Assembly (NCBI GenBank): GCA_905372205.1
Contig: CAJPOH010000060.1
Coordinates: forward strand, 1-6,301
Direction of reading: 5' to 3'
Length of the DNA: 6,301 nucleotides
DNA from: an uncultured Treponema sp.
GTDB lineage: Bacteria > Spirochaetota > Spirochaetia > Treponematales > Treponemataceae
A program made the position numbers and the translations under genes. The notes under the pieces are model-generated. The model was not told the DNA's origin. It did no database searches and saw nothing but the letters and a program-made list of their open reading frames with translations. This document shows, in pieces, positions 1-6,301 of this stretch. Each line of letters starts with the position of its first letter. Positions within the stretch are counted from its first letter, which is position 1.

Positions 1-38
1 TTTTATTTTTAATTTTTAGTTTATCTTTATTTGCATGT
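1..38 (+). other. Lipoprotein signal peptide (signal peptidase II type), partial
   Basis: Read in the protease frame from base 3, the first residues are LFLIFSLSLFAC followed by TASYQND. This is a hydrophobic core ending in Leu-Phe-Ala-Cys, with the cysteine codon at 36-38. It fits a relaxed lipobox of the kind accepted by spirochaetes; phenylalanine at -2 is less usual for the enterobacterial consensus. The positively charged n-region and the start codon are off the left edge. The inference is lipidation of the Cys and anchoring of the mature protease (578 residues from that Cys) to a membrane. Confidence 0.82.
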
Positions 39-1772
39 ACTGCGTCATATCAAAACGATAAAGTTTCTATTTCTCCTGAAGGAACTTATGTAGTGAAAAC
101 TGTAAAAGGTTTTAAGACTACTCAATTTACTGAAGTAGGAGCTTTGTATGATGGGCAAAAACCTATTATAAATCTTTTGAGTGATGGTGAGTTTTATACT
201 GTTGCAAGACCTAGCAATATAGAAGAAAAAGAGTTTATTGAAAGATTAGAAGGCTTAAGAGGTGTTTATTATGCTTGTGCTAATAGAAAGATTGAAGTTC
301 CTCGTGTTATTTCTAATAGAATACCTGACTTGAGGGGCTTTGGACTTGAACAAGGTAATTTGAATGAAGATATGGACGCTTCTTTGTATGAATATGCGTT
401 ACAGGTTACTCATGCAAGAGATTGGGTGGATTCAGATGGTAGCGAGAAGAAAGGTGCATATCATGAAGTAGGTTATGGAAACAATGAGGTTGTTATTGCT
501 ATTATCGACTCTGGTCTTAATATGAATCATGCAGATTTTAAGAGAAATGGAAAAAGCATCTGCCTTTATGCTAAGTCAATATATAGTGAAAACCTTAATC
601 AATATGGAGAATTTGACGAATTAAACGAATTTCGTAACGTTTCTCTGGGAAGTAATGAAGATGCGATGGGGCATGGAACGCACTGTTCTGGAACTATGTG
701 TGCTATTGAAGGGAATAACGAGGGGATTGCAGGGGTTGCTTACAAAAACACTCGTATAATTTCGTATAAAGTACTTGGTTTTCACTCAGCATCCGATAAA
801 GGCTATGCTATGGCATTGGGAGACTTAGCTGAGATTACGACTATTCTTAAAAAAGACCCTGCGATTAGAACTAATGATGAAAAGGCAAAGATTCCTCCCT
901 CCGTTCCCACTAATTTTCGCATCACACAAAAGACGATACCTGTCAATATTAGTATAACAGGGAATTCATTGAGTCAATTGGAAGCAGAAATGCTTAATGT
1001 GGCTTTGGCTCATGATGTACTTCCTGTTACTGCTATGGGAAATGATGGAAGAATACAACTAATCTATCCTCGTTCGCTTCAGGGGTGTTTACCAGTAGGG
1101 GCTACAACGAATCAAGATAAAAGAGCATTTTTTAGTGATGCAGGAGAGTGTATAAGCGTTTCAGCTCCTGGTTTTGATATTGTTTCAACATATAATGGTA
1201 CGTGGTATTCAAATGGTTTGGCACAAGGCTCAGATGATAATGGCATCATATTTATGAGTGGAACAAGTATGGCTGCACCCTTTGTTACAGGTACTATAGG
1301 CTATCTTCTTTCTTTTGATGAAGGTCAAAAACTAACACCATACCAAATTAAAAAAATCCTTGAAGATACTGCAGATAAGGTTGATAAGGACAATGCTCCT
1401 TTTGGTAGTTATGATGCGAAAGGACACTCGTTGTATTATGGTTATGGAAGAGTAAATGTATTGGAAGCTGCTAAGTGTGTTAAAAAAATATCTGGAGCTA
1501 AACCGCTCCCAGAAGCAAATTCTTTCTACATAGATAAACCTTTAACAATTACTACTCCAGTTGCCAATGCTAAGGTGTATTTATATGAAGTTTTAGACGA
1601 CAATTCTTTATTCCCACAGGGTGTTTCAATAACTGATAGTAATAACAAGACGTATTTTTATGCTCTAAAAGATGAAGTTAATTATAAGGTAAGAACCTAT
1701 GTTGGAACTGAGTTAAAAGACTATGATTTTAAGGCTTCTAAAACTGGAACAATGGCACACACTTTTAATTAG
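1..1772 (+). CDS. Lipoprotein subtilisin-family (S8) serine protease, 5' partial
   Basis: Extracytoplasmic endopeptidase of the subtilase family, probably membrane-anchored through an N-terminal lipid. The frame is open to the left edge (first full codon at base 3), so the true start is off-window; the GTG at 93 is an internal valine, because a lipoprotein signal lies in frame ahead of it. Numbering from the base-3 codon, 589 residues are visible: signal peptide with lipobox Cys12; a propeptide-like region about 30-110; then the catalytic domain with Asp169 (IIDSG, base 507), His224 (GHGTHCSG, base 672), oxyanion Asn347 (AMGND, base 1041) and Ser422 (GTSMAAP, base 1266). The complete triad and oxyanion Asn argue for an active enzyme. 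Residues from about 500 to the end form an extra C-terminal domain I do not recognise, possibly a beta-sandwich. Cys228 follows the active-site His motif, as in proteinase K-like enzymes. It resembles treponemal dentilisin-type proteases in being a lipoprotein subtilase, but I cannot say it is dentilisin. The substrate is unknown. A hairpin terminator candidate follows the stop. Confidence 0.93.
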   Translation, partial: LFLIFSLSLFACTASYQNDKVSISPEGTYVVKTVKGFKTTQFTEVGALYDGQKPIINLLSDGEFYTVARPSNIEEKEFIERLEGLRGVYYACANRKIEVPRVISNRIPDLRGFGLEQGNLNEDMDASLYEYALQVTHARDWVDSDGSEKKGAYHEVGYGNNEVVIAIIDSGLNMNHADFKRNGKSICLYAKSIYSENLNQYGEFDELNEFRNVSLGSNEDAMGHGTHCSGTMCAIEGNNEGIAGVAYKNTRIISYKVLGFHSASDKGYAMALGDLAEITTILKKDPAIRTNDEKAKIPPSVPTNFRITQKTIPVNISITGNSLSQLEAEMLNVALAHDVLPVTAMGNDGRIQLIYPRSLQGCLPVGATTNQDKRAFFSDAGECISVSAPGFDIVSTYNGTWYSNGLAQGSDDNGIIFMSGTSMAAPFVTGTIGYLLSFDEGQKLTPYQIKKILEDTADKVDKDNAPFGSYDAKGHSLYYGYGRVNVLEAAKCVKKISGAKPLPEANSFYIDKPLTITTPVANAKVYLYEVLDDNSLFPQGVSITDSNNKTYFYALKDEVNYKVRTYVGTELKDYDFKASKTGTMAHTFN

Positions 1773-1782
1773 GTTTCTTAAT

Positions 1783-1808
1783 GGGCTATTCTTTGAATAG
1801 CCTTGTTT
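1783..1808 (+). terminator. Hairpin with T-rich tail after the protease gene
   Basis: Bases 1784-1791 (GGCTATTC) pair perfectly with 1795-1802 (GAATAGCC) around a three-base TTT loop, with a possible extra G-T pair at 1783/1803. The tail is TTGTTT. It lies 11 bases after the protease stop, as expected for an intrinsic terminator, although the T tract is short and interrupted. The structure ends only 12 bases before the ddl ATG, so it could also influence ddl expression. Confidence 0.6.
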
Positions 1809-1814
1809 AATATT

Positions 1815-2915
1815 ATGAATATAACAATAATTTATGGCGGTAAGTCCGCTGAACATGAGATTTCAATTTTGTCTGCTTCGTCTGTAGTTAGGAATATAGG
1901 GGAAGAGAATACTGTTCACCTTATTGGAATAACGAAAGATGGTTTATGGTATCATCAAGATGATTCTATGCGAGTTTTATTAGCTAATGACGCAAGTGCA
2001 AACTTAAAGATTTTAGAAAATGAAGAGGCTCGTGTTTTGGTCATTCCAGGAGCTGGAAAGTCAAGCTTTAAAACTTCTAAAGCTGTGTTAGAAACTGATG
2101 TTGTTTTTCCTGTTTTGCATGGCTCTTATGGAGAGGATGGCACTATTCAAGGTTTACTAGAAATGCTTGACTTACCTTACGTGGGACCATCCGTTATGGC
2201 AAGTAGCATAGCAATGGATAAAGAAAAAACAAAGATATTATGGAAAGAGGCAGGCTTAAACGTTGTTCCATATATTGCAATTAAAAAATGGGAGTGGAAC
2301 AATCTAACAAAAAGAGAAGAACTCCTTTCTTTTGCTGAAAAAGACTTTAAATATCCGCTATTTGTAAAGCCTTCAAAAACAGGTAGCTCTGTGGGAACTA
2401 GTAAGGCTCAAGACGGGGCTTCACTTATTTCTTCTTGTGAACAAGCTTTTAAGTGGGACGATAAAATATTGATTGAAAAGTTTATTGTTGCAAGGGAAAT
2501 TGAATGTTCTGTTACAGGAAATGAAGAGGCTACAGTATACACAGCAGGAGAGATCATTCCTCATCATGAATTTTATGACTATGAGGCAAAATATGTTGAT
2601 GCTAATGGAGCAACACTTAAAATTCCTGCAGATTTAGAGGATGGAATGTACAAAAGAATTAGGGAGATTGCAGGGCGAGCTTATGAAGCGTTGGAGCTTT
2701 CTTCTCTTTCTCGAATTGACTTTTTGCTCGATAAAACAGATGGCTCACTCTATCTTAACGAAGTGAACACAATACCTGGTTTTACATCTATTTCTATGTT
2801 TCCAAAATTATGTGAAGCATCTGGTTTGCCATACAAAGAGTTAATCAGCTTATTACTTGATCTTGCAATAGAAAGATATAGGTTAAGAAAATCTTATTCT
2901 TTTAACTTTAAGTAA
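1815..2915 (+). CDS. ddl: D-alanine--D-alanine ligase
   Basis: Cytoplasmic ATP-grasp enzyme that joins two D-alanines using ATP, supplying the dipeptide that MurF adds to UDP-MurNAc-tripeptide for peptidoglycan. From ATG 1815 it is 366 residues, a normal to slightly long Ddl. Family signatures appear in order: GGKSAEHE near the N-terminus with Glu13; HGSYGEDG at 102-109; the ATP-binding VKPSKTGSSVG at 184-194; FYDYEAKY at 253-260; and the metal-binding end with Asp302, Glu316 and Asn318 in NEVNTIPGFTS. Tyr260 occupies the position where tyrosine marks D-Ala-D-Ala ligases and phenylalanine marks D-lactate-forming ones, so an ordinary vancomycin-sensitive type of product is inferred. ATG 1815 is chosen because MNITIIYGGK matches the usual start of the family; an in-frame TTG at 1803 would add four residues and lies against the upstream hairpin. 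No Shine-Dalgarno sequence is visible ahead of ATG. miaB begins two bases after its stop. Confidence 0.95.
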   Translation: MNITIIYGGKSAEHEISILSASSVVRNIGEENTVHLIGITKDGLWYHQDDSMRVLLANDASANLKILENEEARVLVIPGAGKSSFKTSKAVLETDVVFPVLHGSYGEDGTIQGLLEMLDLPYVGPSVMASSIAMDKEKTKILWKEAGLNVVPYIAIKKWEWNNLTKREELLSFAEKDFKYPLFVKPSKTGSSVGTSKAQDGASLISSCEQAFKWDDKILIEKFIVAREIECSVTGNEEATVYTAGEIIPHHEFYDYEAKYVDANGATLKIPADLEDGMYKRIREIAGRAYEALELSSLSRIDFLLDKTDGSLYLNEVNTIPGFTSISMFPKLCEASGLPYKELISLLLDLAIERYRLRKSYSFNFK

Positions 2916-2917
2916 AA

Positions 2918-4279
2918 ATGTATTATTTTTTTGAAACTTATGGCTGTCAGATGAATGAAGCAGAATCTTACTCTATGGAACAACTTTTGTTAGAACAAGG
3001 TTGGAAAGAAGCAGAGAGTGCAGAAACTTCAGATTTAATCATAATCAATACTTGTTCTGTTCGCATTACAGCAGAAAATAGAGTGTTAGGTAGGCTTGGG
3101 TTTTATTCAGCGTTAAAAAAAAAGAAACGTTTTTTTGTCCTACTCATAGGTTGCATGGCAGAGCGTCTTTATGAAGACATTCAAAAAACTTATCCACTAA
3201 TAGATTATGTGGTTGGTATGTTTGAACGCCATCTCTTACCACAAATTTTTAAAGAGATTGAAAAACGTATTGGTGAGAAAGATTTTAAGGGAGAAGAGAA
3301 ACTTCTTTCTAATGTAGAAGAAAAACCAAAATCAGGATATTTCTTTGCTCCCTTTTCATATCATGAGGGAGCTTTTCAATCCTTTGTTCCTATAATGAAT
3401 GGATGTAATAATTTTTGCACTTATTGCATTGTCCCGTATGTGAGAGGAAGGGAAACCTCTCGTCCTGTTCAAGATATTTTAGATGAAGTGGGGCAGCTTT
3501 CTTTGCGTGGTGTTAAAGAGATAACATTGCTGGGGCAGAATGTAAACTCTTATAGAGGTCAAACTAAAGATGGAAAGATAATAGATTTCCCAACTCTTCT
3601 TTATTTGATTGATAAAGAAGCTAGTAAAGCTGACCAGATTAAGTGGATTCGTTTTGTTTCGAGCCATCCAAAAGATATGTCAAATGAATTGATTGATGCA
3701 GTCGCTCATTTAGATAGACTTTGTAAGGCAGTGCATTTACCTGTGCAACATGGCTCTGATGAAGTCTTGAAAAGAATGAATAGGCGATATACCGCATCTC
3801 ATTATATTTCTAAAATTGAATATTTGAGGAAAAAAATCCCGGAAGTTTCTCTAACAGCTGATATCTTGATGGGCTTTCCCGGTGAAACTGAAGAAGATGT
3901 CAAGCTAACACTTGAATTAATGAAAAAAATAGAATTTGATAGTGCTTTTATGTATCATTATAATCCACGTGAAGGGACTGTAGCATACAATTTTCCTGAT
4001 AGGATTGAGGAAAAAGTTAAACTAGAGAGGCTTCAAAGAGTGATTGATTTGCAACTAGCTATTACACGTAAAAAAATGCTTTCAAAGGTTGGAAAGGAAG
4101 CTATTATCCTTCTTGAATCTGTTTCGAGAAATAACAGCAATGAACTTTTTGGTCATACCGAAGCAAATGAAATGGCTGTTGTGGAAGGTTTATCCGATGT
4201 TTCTTTGATTGGGCAGTTTGTTAAAGTGAAAATTAAAGAGTTAAAGGGAAAGACTTTTAGATGTGTGGCATTGGAATAA
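2918..4279 (+). CDS. miaB: tRNA-2-methylthio-N6-dimethylallyladenosine synthase (MiaB)
   Basis: Radical-SAM enzyme that adds a methylthio group at C2 of N6-isopentenyladenosine-37 in tRNAs reading UNN codons, after MiaA has prenylated the base. At 453 residues it is full length. The N-terminal methylthiotransferase domain carries Cys10 (YGCQMN), Cys46 (NTCSVR) and Cys79 (IGCMAE), which bind the auxiliary 4Fe-4S cluster. The radical-SAM motif is Cys163-x3-Cys167-x2-Cys170 (NGCNNFCTYC). The end, from about 385, looks like a TRAM RNA-binding domain (GHTEANEMAVVEG). The YGCQMN signature separates it from RimO and MtaB relatives. Its ATG lies two bases beyond the ddl stop and has no evident Shine-Dalgarno sequence, so translation may depend on ribosomes finishing ddl. 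No terminator is seen after it before the restriction-modification gene. Codons 66-72 include a run of nine A. Confidence 0.96.
   Translation: MYYFFETYGCQMNEAESYSMEQLLLEQGWKEAESAETSDLIIINTCSVRITAENRVLGRLGFYSALKKKKRFFVLLIGCMAERLYEDIQKTYPLIDYVVGMFERHLLPQIFKEIEKRIGEKDFKGEEKLLSNVEEKPKSGYFFAPFSYHEGAFQSFVPIMNGCNNFCTYCIVPYVRGRETSRPVQDILDEVGQLSLRGVKEITLLGQNVNSYRGQTKDGKIIDFPTLLYLIDKEASKADQIKWIRFVSSHPKDMSNELIDAVAHLDRLCKAVHLPVQHGSDEVLKRMNRRYTASHYISKIEYLRKKIPEVSLTADILMGFPGETEEDVKLTLELMKKIEFDSAFMYHYNPREGTVAYNFPDRIEEKVKLERLQRVIDLQLAITRKKMLSKVGKEAIILLESVSRNNSNELFGHTEANEMAVVEGLSDVSLIGQFVKVKIKELKGKTFRCVALE
3115..3136 (+). repeat. A9 homopolymer followed by T7 inside miaB
   Basis: Nine consecutive A at 3115-3123 are followed by GAAACG and then seven T at 3130-3136. 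They encode the stretch LKKKKRFFV. The A and T runs could weakly pair with each other. Runs of this length can slip during replication or transcription, but here the reading frame is intact and AAA/TTT codons are expected in an AT-rich genome. Confidence 0.7.
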
Positions 4280-4295
4280 AAGGCAAATGTTTATG
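4280..4295 (+). promoter_or_regulatory. Ribosome binding site deciding the restriction-modification start
   Basis: The sequence AAAGG at 4279-4283 is the clearest Shine-Dalgarno-like stretch in the window. It is nine bases ahead of ATG 4293, a workable distance, but only three bases ahead of ATG 4287, which is too close. A third in-frame ATG at 4314 has the purine-rich GAAAGAG directly against it, also too close. ATG 4293 is therefore preferred. The site begins at the miaB stop codon. Confidence 0.55.
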
Positions 4296-6301
4296 TCCAT
4301 AAGATCGAAAGAGATGACATTTGAAGAACGACTTACTCGCTTAAAAGAACTTATTTGTCAATTCAAAGAAGAAGAGGCTTTTTATACCTCTAAAGATTTT
4401 GTTGAAAGCGAGGTGAGGAGCAAATTTATCGATCCATTCTTAGAATGCTTAAAATGGGATGTGAAAAATGAAAAAGGAGCTAGGTATGATAAAAGAGAGG
4501 TTATCACTGAAGACCGAGTAGTTGTTGATGGACAAACAAAACATCCTGACTATACTTTGTGCTGTGCTGGTGTGAAAAAAATCTTTGTTGAAGCCAAGCA
4601 GCCAAGCATAAACTTAAAGCTTGACCCAGCCCCTGCCTTACAGGTTAGGCGGTACGCTTACACTGCAAAATTGCCTATTGCAATTCTCACAGACTTTCAA
4701 GAGTTAGCAATATACGACACACGAATTAAGCCCACTGACAAAGACACAGCTTCCACTGCTCGCATTGAATATCTAACTTATGAGCAATATGAAGAAAAGT
4801 TTGAAGAACTCTACAACCACATAAGTTGGGACGCTGTAGACTTAGGCAAGTTTGACACTTATTATGAAGGGCTAAAAGAGAAAAGAGGCACTGCAAGTGT
4901 TGATGAAGATATCTTGGAAATGATTGAAAGATGGCGAGTGCTATTAGCCGAAGATATAGCGTTGCATAACACGGAAATGAATGAGACAGCTTTAACCAGC
5001 TGTGTACAAAAACTGATAGATAGGCTATTGTTTTTGAGAATAGCTGAAGATAAAGAAATTGAACCTGTCAAACAATTACAAAAAATAGCAACAGAAAAAG
5101 AGAATATCTACGCAAAGCTAAAATCACTTTTTGCAAAGTGTGAGACTCGCTTTAATGCAGGGCTTTTTACAAATGATGACTATCTTAATTCCCTTAAAGT
5201 GCAAGACAAAACTTTGATCACAATAATCATTGAGCTATATTATCCTATCTGTCAGTATGAATTTAGTGTCTTGCCTGTTGAGATTTTAGGCAACATCTAT
5301 GAAAGATTTTTAGGCAAAATCATTCGCTTCAAACGTAAAACAAAGAATGGGCATTCAGTTGAAATAATAGAAAAACCAGAGGTGCAAAAGGCTGGAGGTG
5401 TGTATTACACGCCTAGCTATATTGTGGATTACATTGTTAAAGAAACTATAGGCAAAAAGATTGAAAGGCTAACTCCTGAAAAGGTGAGTAAGTTAAAGGT
5501 GTGCGACCCAGCTTGTGGTAGTGGTAGCTTTTTGGTTGGAGCATATCAATATCTTTTAGATTGGCATTTAGACTATTACTATAAGGAAGAAAGAAGAGAA
5601 AGTTCAGAGAAAAAAGGGCTAATATACAAGGATGACAAAACTAGAGAATATAAGCTTAGCATAGAAGAAAAAAGACGGATATTGCTAAACAATATCTATG
5701 GTGTAGACATAGACGGGCAAGCTGTGGAAGTGACAAAGCTATCACTTTTCTTAAAGCTATTAGAAAATGAAGGAAAGGCATTAAGTGCAACAGGGCAAGC
5801 TTCGCTATTTAAGACATCAGATATCACAAAAATATTACCATCACTAACGCATAATATAAAATGTGGCAACTCACTAATTGGAAGTGACTATTATAAGGAG
5901 AAAAATATCAGCCTTTTGGGAATAGAAGAGCAAAAAAAAGTGAATGCTTTTGACTGGGATGTTGAGTTTGTTGACGTGTTTAAGTGCGGGGGCTTTGATT
6001 GTGTTATTGGAAATCCGCCTTATGTGTTTGCAAGAGATAGCAAAGACAAAGGTATGTCTAATGAAGATAAGCTATATTACACCAAATACTATAGTCTTGC
6101 AAAATATCAAATCAATTTATATCACTTATTTTTGGAAAAAGCTTCTAAAGTCCTAAAAGAAGAGGGAGTTTTTTCGTTTATTATTCCAAATAACTGGCTC
6201 ACAATAAACACAAATAAAAATTTGAGAGAATTTGTTTTAGAAAAGTCCAATGTAAGTGTGTTAAATTTTAAGTATAAAGTGTTTTCAGGTGCCGAAGTTG
6301 A
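4293..6301 (+). CDS. Type IIG (Eco57I-like) restriction endonuclease/adenine methyltransferase, 3' partial
   Basis: Single-chain restriction-modification enzyme that would cut unmodified DNA and methylate adenine at its own recognition site using S-adenosylmethionine. It is open to the right edge; 669 residues from ATG 4293 are visible of a family that usually runs to roughly 900-1250. The N-terminal part holds a PD-(D/E)xK nuclease like the HsdR N-terminus: Asp86 in HPDY (base 4548), then Glu100 and Lys102 in FVEAKQP (base 4590). A helical connector spans about 200-360. The methyltransferase follows in gamma-class N6-adenine order: motif X-like GGVYYTP at 368-374, SAM-binding motif I DPACGSGSF at 405-413, YGVDID at 469-474, and catalytic motif IV NPPY at 574-577 (base 6012). 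The start of the region leading to target recognition (IIPNNW onward) is present; the specificity domain itself is off-window. The key nuclease and methylase residues are intact. It lies 14 bases after miaB. CTA supplies 16 of 68 leucines, against 3 of 39 in ddl, suggesting foreign origin. A BREX PglX-type methylase is less likely because of the nuclease motif. Confidence 0.92.
   Translation, partial: MSIRSKEMTFEERLTRLKELICQFKEEEAFYTSKDFVESEVRSKFIDPFLECLKWDVKNEKGARYDKREVITEDRVVVDGQTKHPDYTLCCAGVKKIFVEAKQPSINLKLDPAPALQVRRYAYTAKLPIAILTDFQELAIYDTRIKPTDKDTASTARIEYLTYEQYEEKFEELYNHISWDAVDLGKFDTYYEGLKEKRGTASVDEDILEMIERWRVLLAEDIALHNTEMNETALTSCVQKLIDRLLFLRIAEDKEIEPVKQLQKIATEKENIYAKLKSLFAKCETRFNAGLFTNDDYLNSLKVQDKTLITIIIELYYPICQYEFSVLPVEILGNIYERFLGKIIRFKRKTKNGHSVEIIEKPEVQKAGGVYYTPSYIVDYIVKETIGKKIERLTPEKVSKLKVCDPACGSGSFLVGAYQYLLDWHLDYYYKEERRESSEKKGLIYKDDKTREYKLSIEEKRRILLNNIYGVDIDGQAVEVTKLSLFLKLLENEGKALSATGQASLFKTSDITKILPSLTHNIKCGNSLIGSDYYKEKNISLLGIEEQKKVNAFDWDVEFVDVFKCGGFDCVIGNPPYVFARDSKDKGMSNEDKLYYTKYYSLAKYQINLYHLFLEKASKVLKEEGVFSFIIPNNWLTINTNKNLREFVLEKSNVSVLNFKYKVFSGAEV

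Noticed and set aside
610..635. Short repeated GAATT-like units (ACGAATT twice) in the protease gene
   Set aside because: They encode an ordinary Glu/Phe/Asn-rich loop (EFDELNEF) and do not form a regular tandem repeat.
1702..1727. Possible promoter for ddl (TTGGAA with TATGAT)
   Set aside because: The spacing is only 14 bases, well short of the usual 16-18, and it is inside the protease coding sequence. There is not enough to call a promoter.
1803..1814. TTG 1803 as the start of ddl
   Set aside because: It would start translation directly against the hairpin stem and add MFNI before a sequence that already begins like typical Ddl proteins at ATG 1815.
3479..3667. Minus-strand 62-codon open frame inside miaB
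   Set aside because: It lies wholly within the radical-SAM region of miaB on the opposite strand, with no family resemblance and no ribosome-binding site of note. It is a shadow.
4986..5003. Inverted repeat ACAGCT / AGCTGT with a six-base spacer
   Set aside because: It is a six-base stem inside coding sequence with no T tract and no nearby start or stop; such repeats occur by chance at this length.
4862..5071. Minus-strand 69-codon open frame in the restriction-modification gene
   Set aside because: Its serine-rich, low-complexity translation is what antisense of a lysine/glutamate-rich coding region gives. It lies inside a well-supported plus-strand gene.
5944..6156. Plus-strand 70-codon open frame in another frame of the restriction-modification gene
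   Set aside because: It overlaps the NPPY motif region of the real frame, which continues without a stop to the right edge.

Overview
The window is AT-rich DNA from a bacterium, densely coding with all genes on the plus strand. The best guess is a spirochaete, probably a host-associated Treponema. The reasons are the low GC, a subtilase exported as a lipoprotein with a loose Leu-Phe-Ala-Cys lipobox (as in the dentilisin-like treponemal proteases), and a Ddl with an N-terminus of the 'IYGGKSAEHE' type. This placement is an inference and is not proven by any single marker in the window.

Layout. (1) Bases 1-1772 hold almost all of a lipoprotein subtilisin-family (S8) protease. Only the first few residues of its signal peptide lie off the left edge. 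(2) Bases 1773-1814 are a short gap with a perfect 8-bp hairpin followed by a short T-rich tail, probably the protease terminator. (3) Bases 1815-2915 encode D-alanine--D-alanine ligase. (4) Two bases later, 2918-4279 encodes MiaB, the radical-SAM tRNA methylthiotransferase. (5) Fourteen bases after miaB a long reading frame opens and runs off the right edge (4293 to beyond 6301). It encodes the nuclease and methyltransferase parts of a single-chain type IIG (Eco57I-like) restriction-modification enzyme.

How they fit together. The protease acts at the cell surface or periplasm and appears to be a separate transcription unit. ddl and miaB are unrelated housekeeping genes (cell-wall precursor synthesis and tRNA modification) packed tightly enough to be co-transcribed. 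The restriction-modification gene follows with no visible terminator or promoter between, so it may be read from the same transcript. Its leucine codon use differs from ddl (16 CTA of 68 leucines against 3 of 39, counted by hand), which fits a horizontally acquired defence gene beside core genes.

No tRNA, rRNA, CRISPR array, insertion sequence or attachment site was seen, and no stretch over 300 bases lacks a gene. No clearly undescribed system is visible. The points most worth checking are the restriction-modification gene and whatever follows it, the hairpin that occupies the expected ribosome-binding position of ddl, and the cysteine beside the protease active-site histidine.
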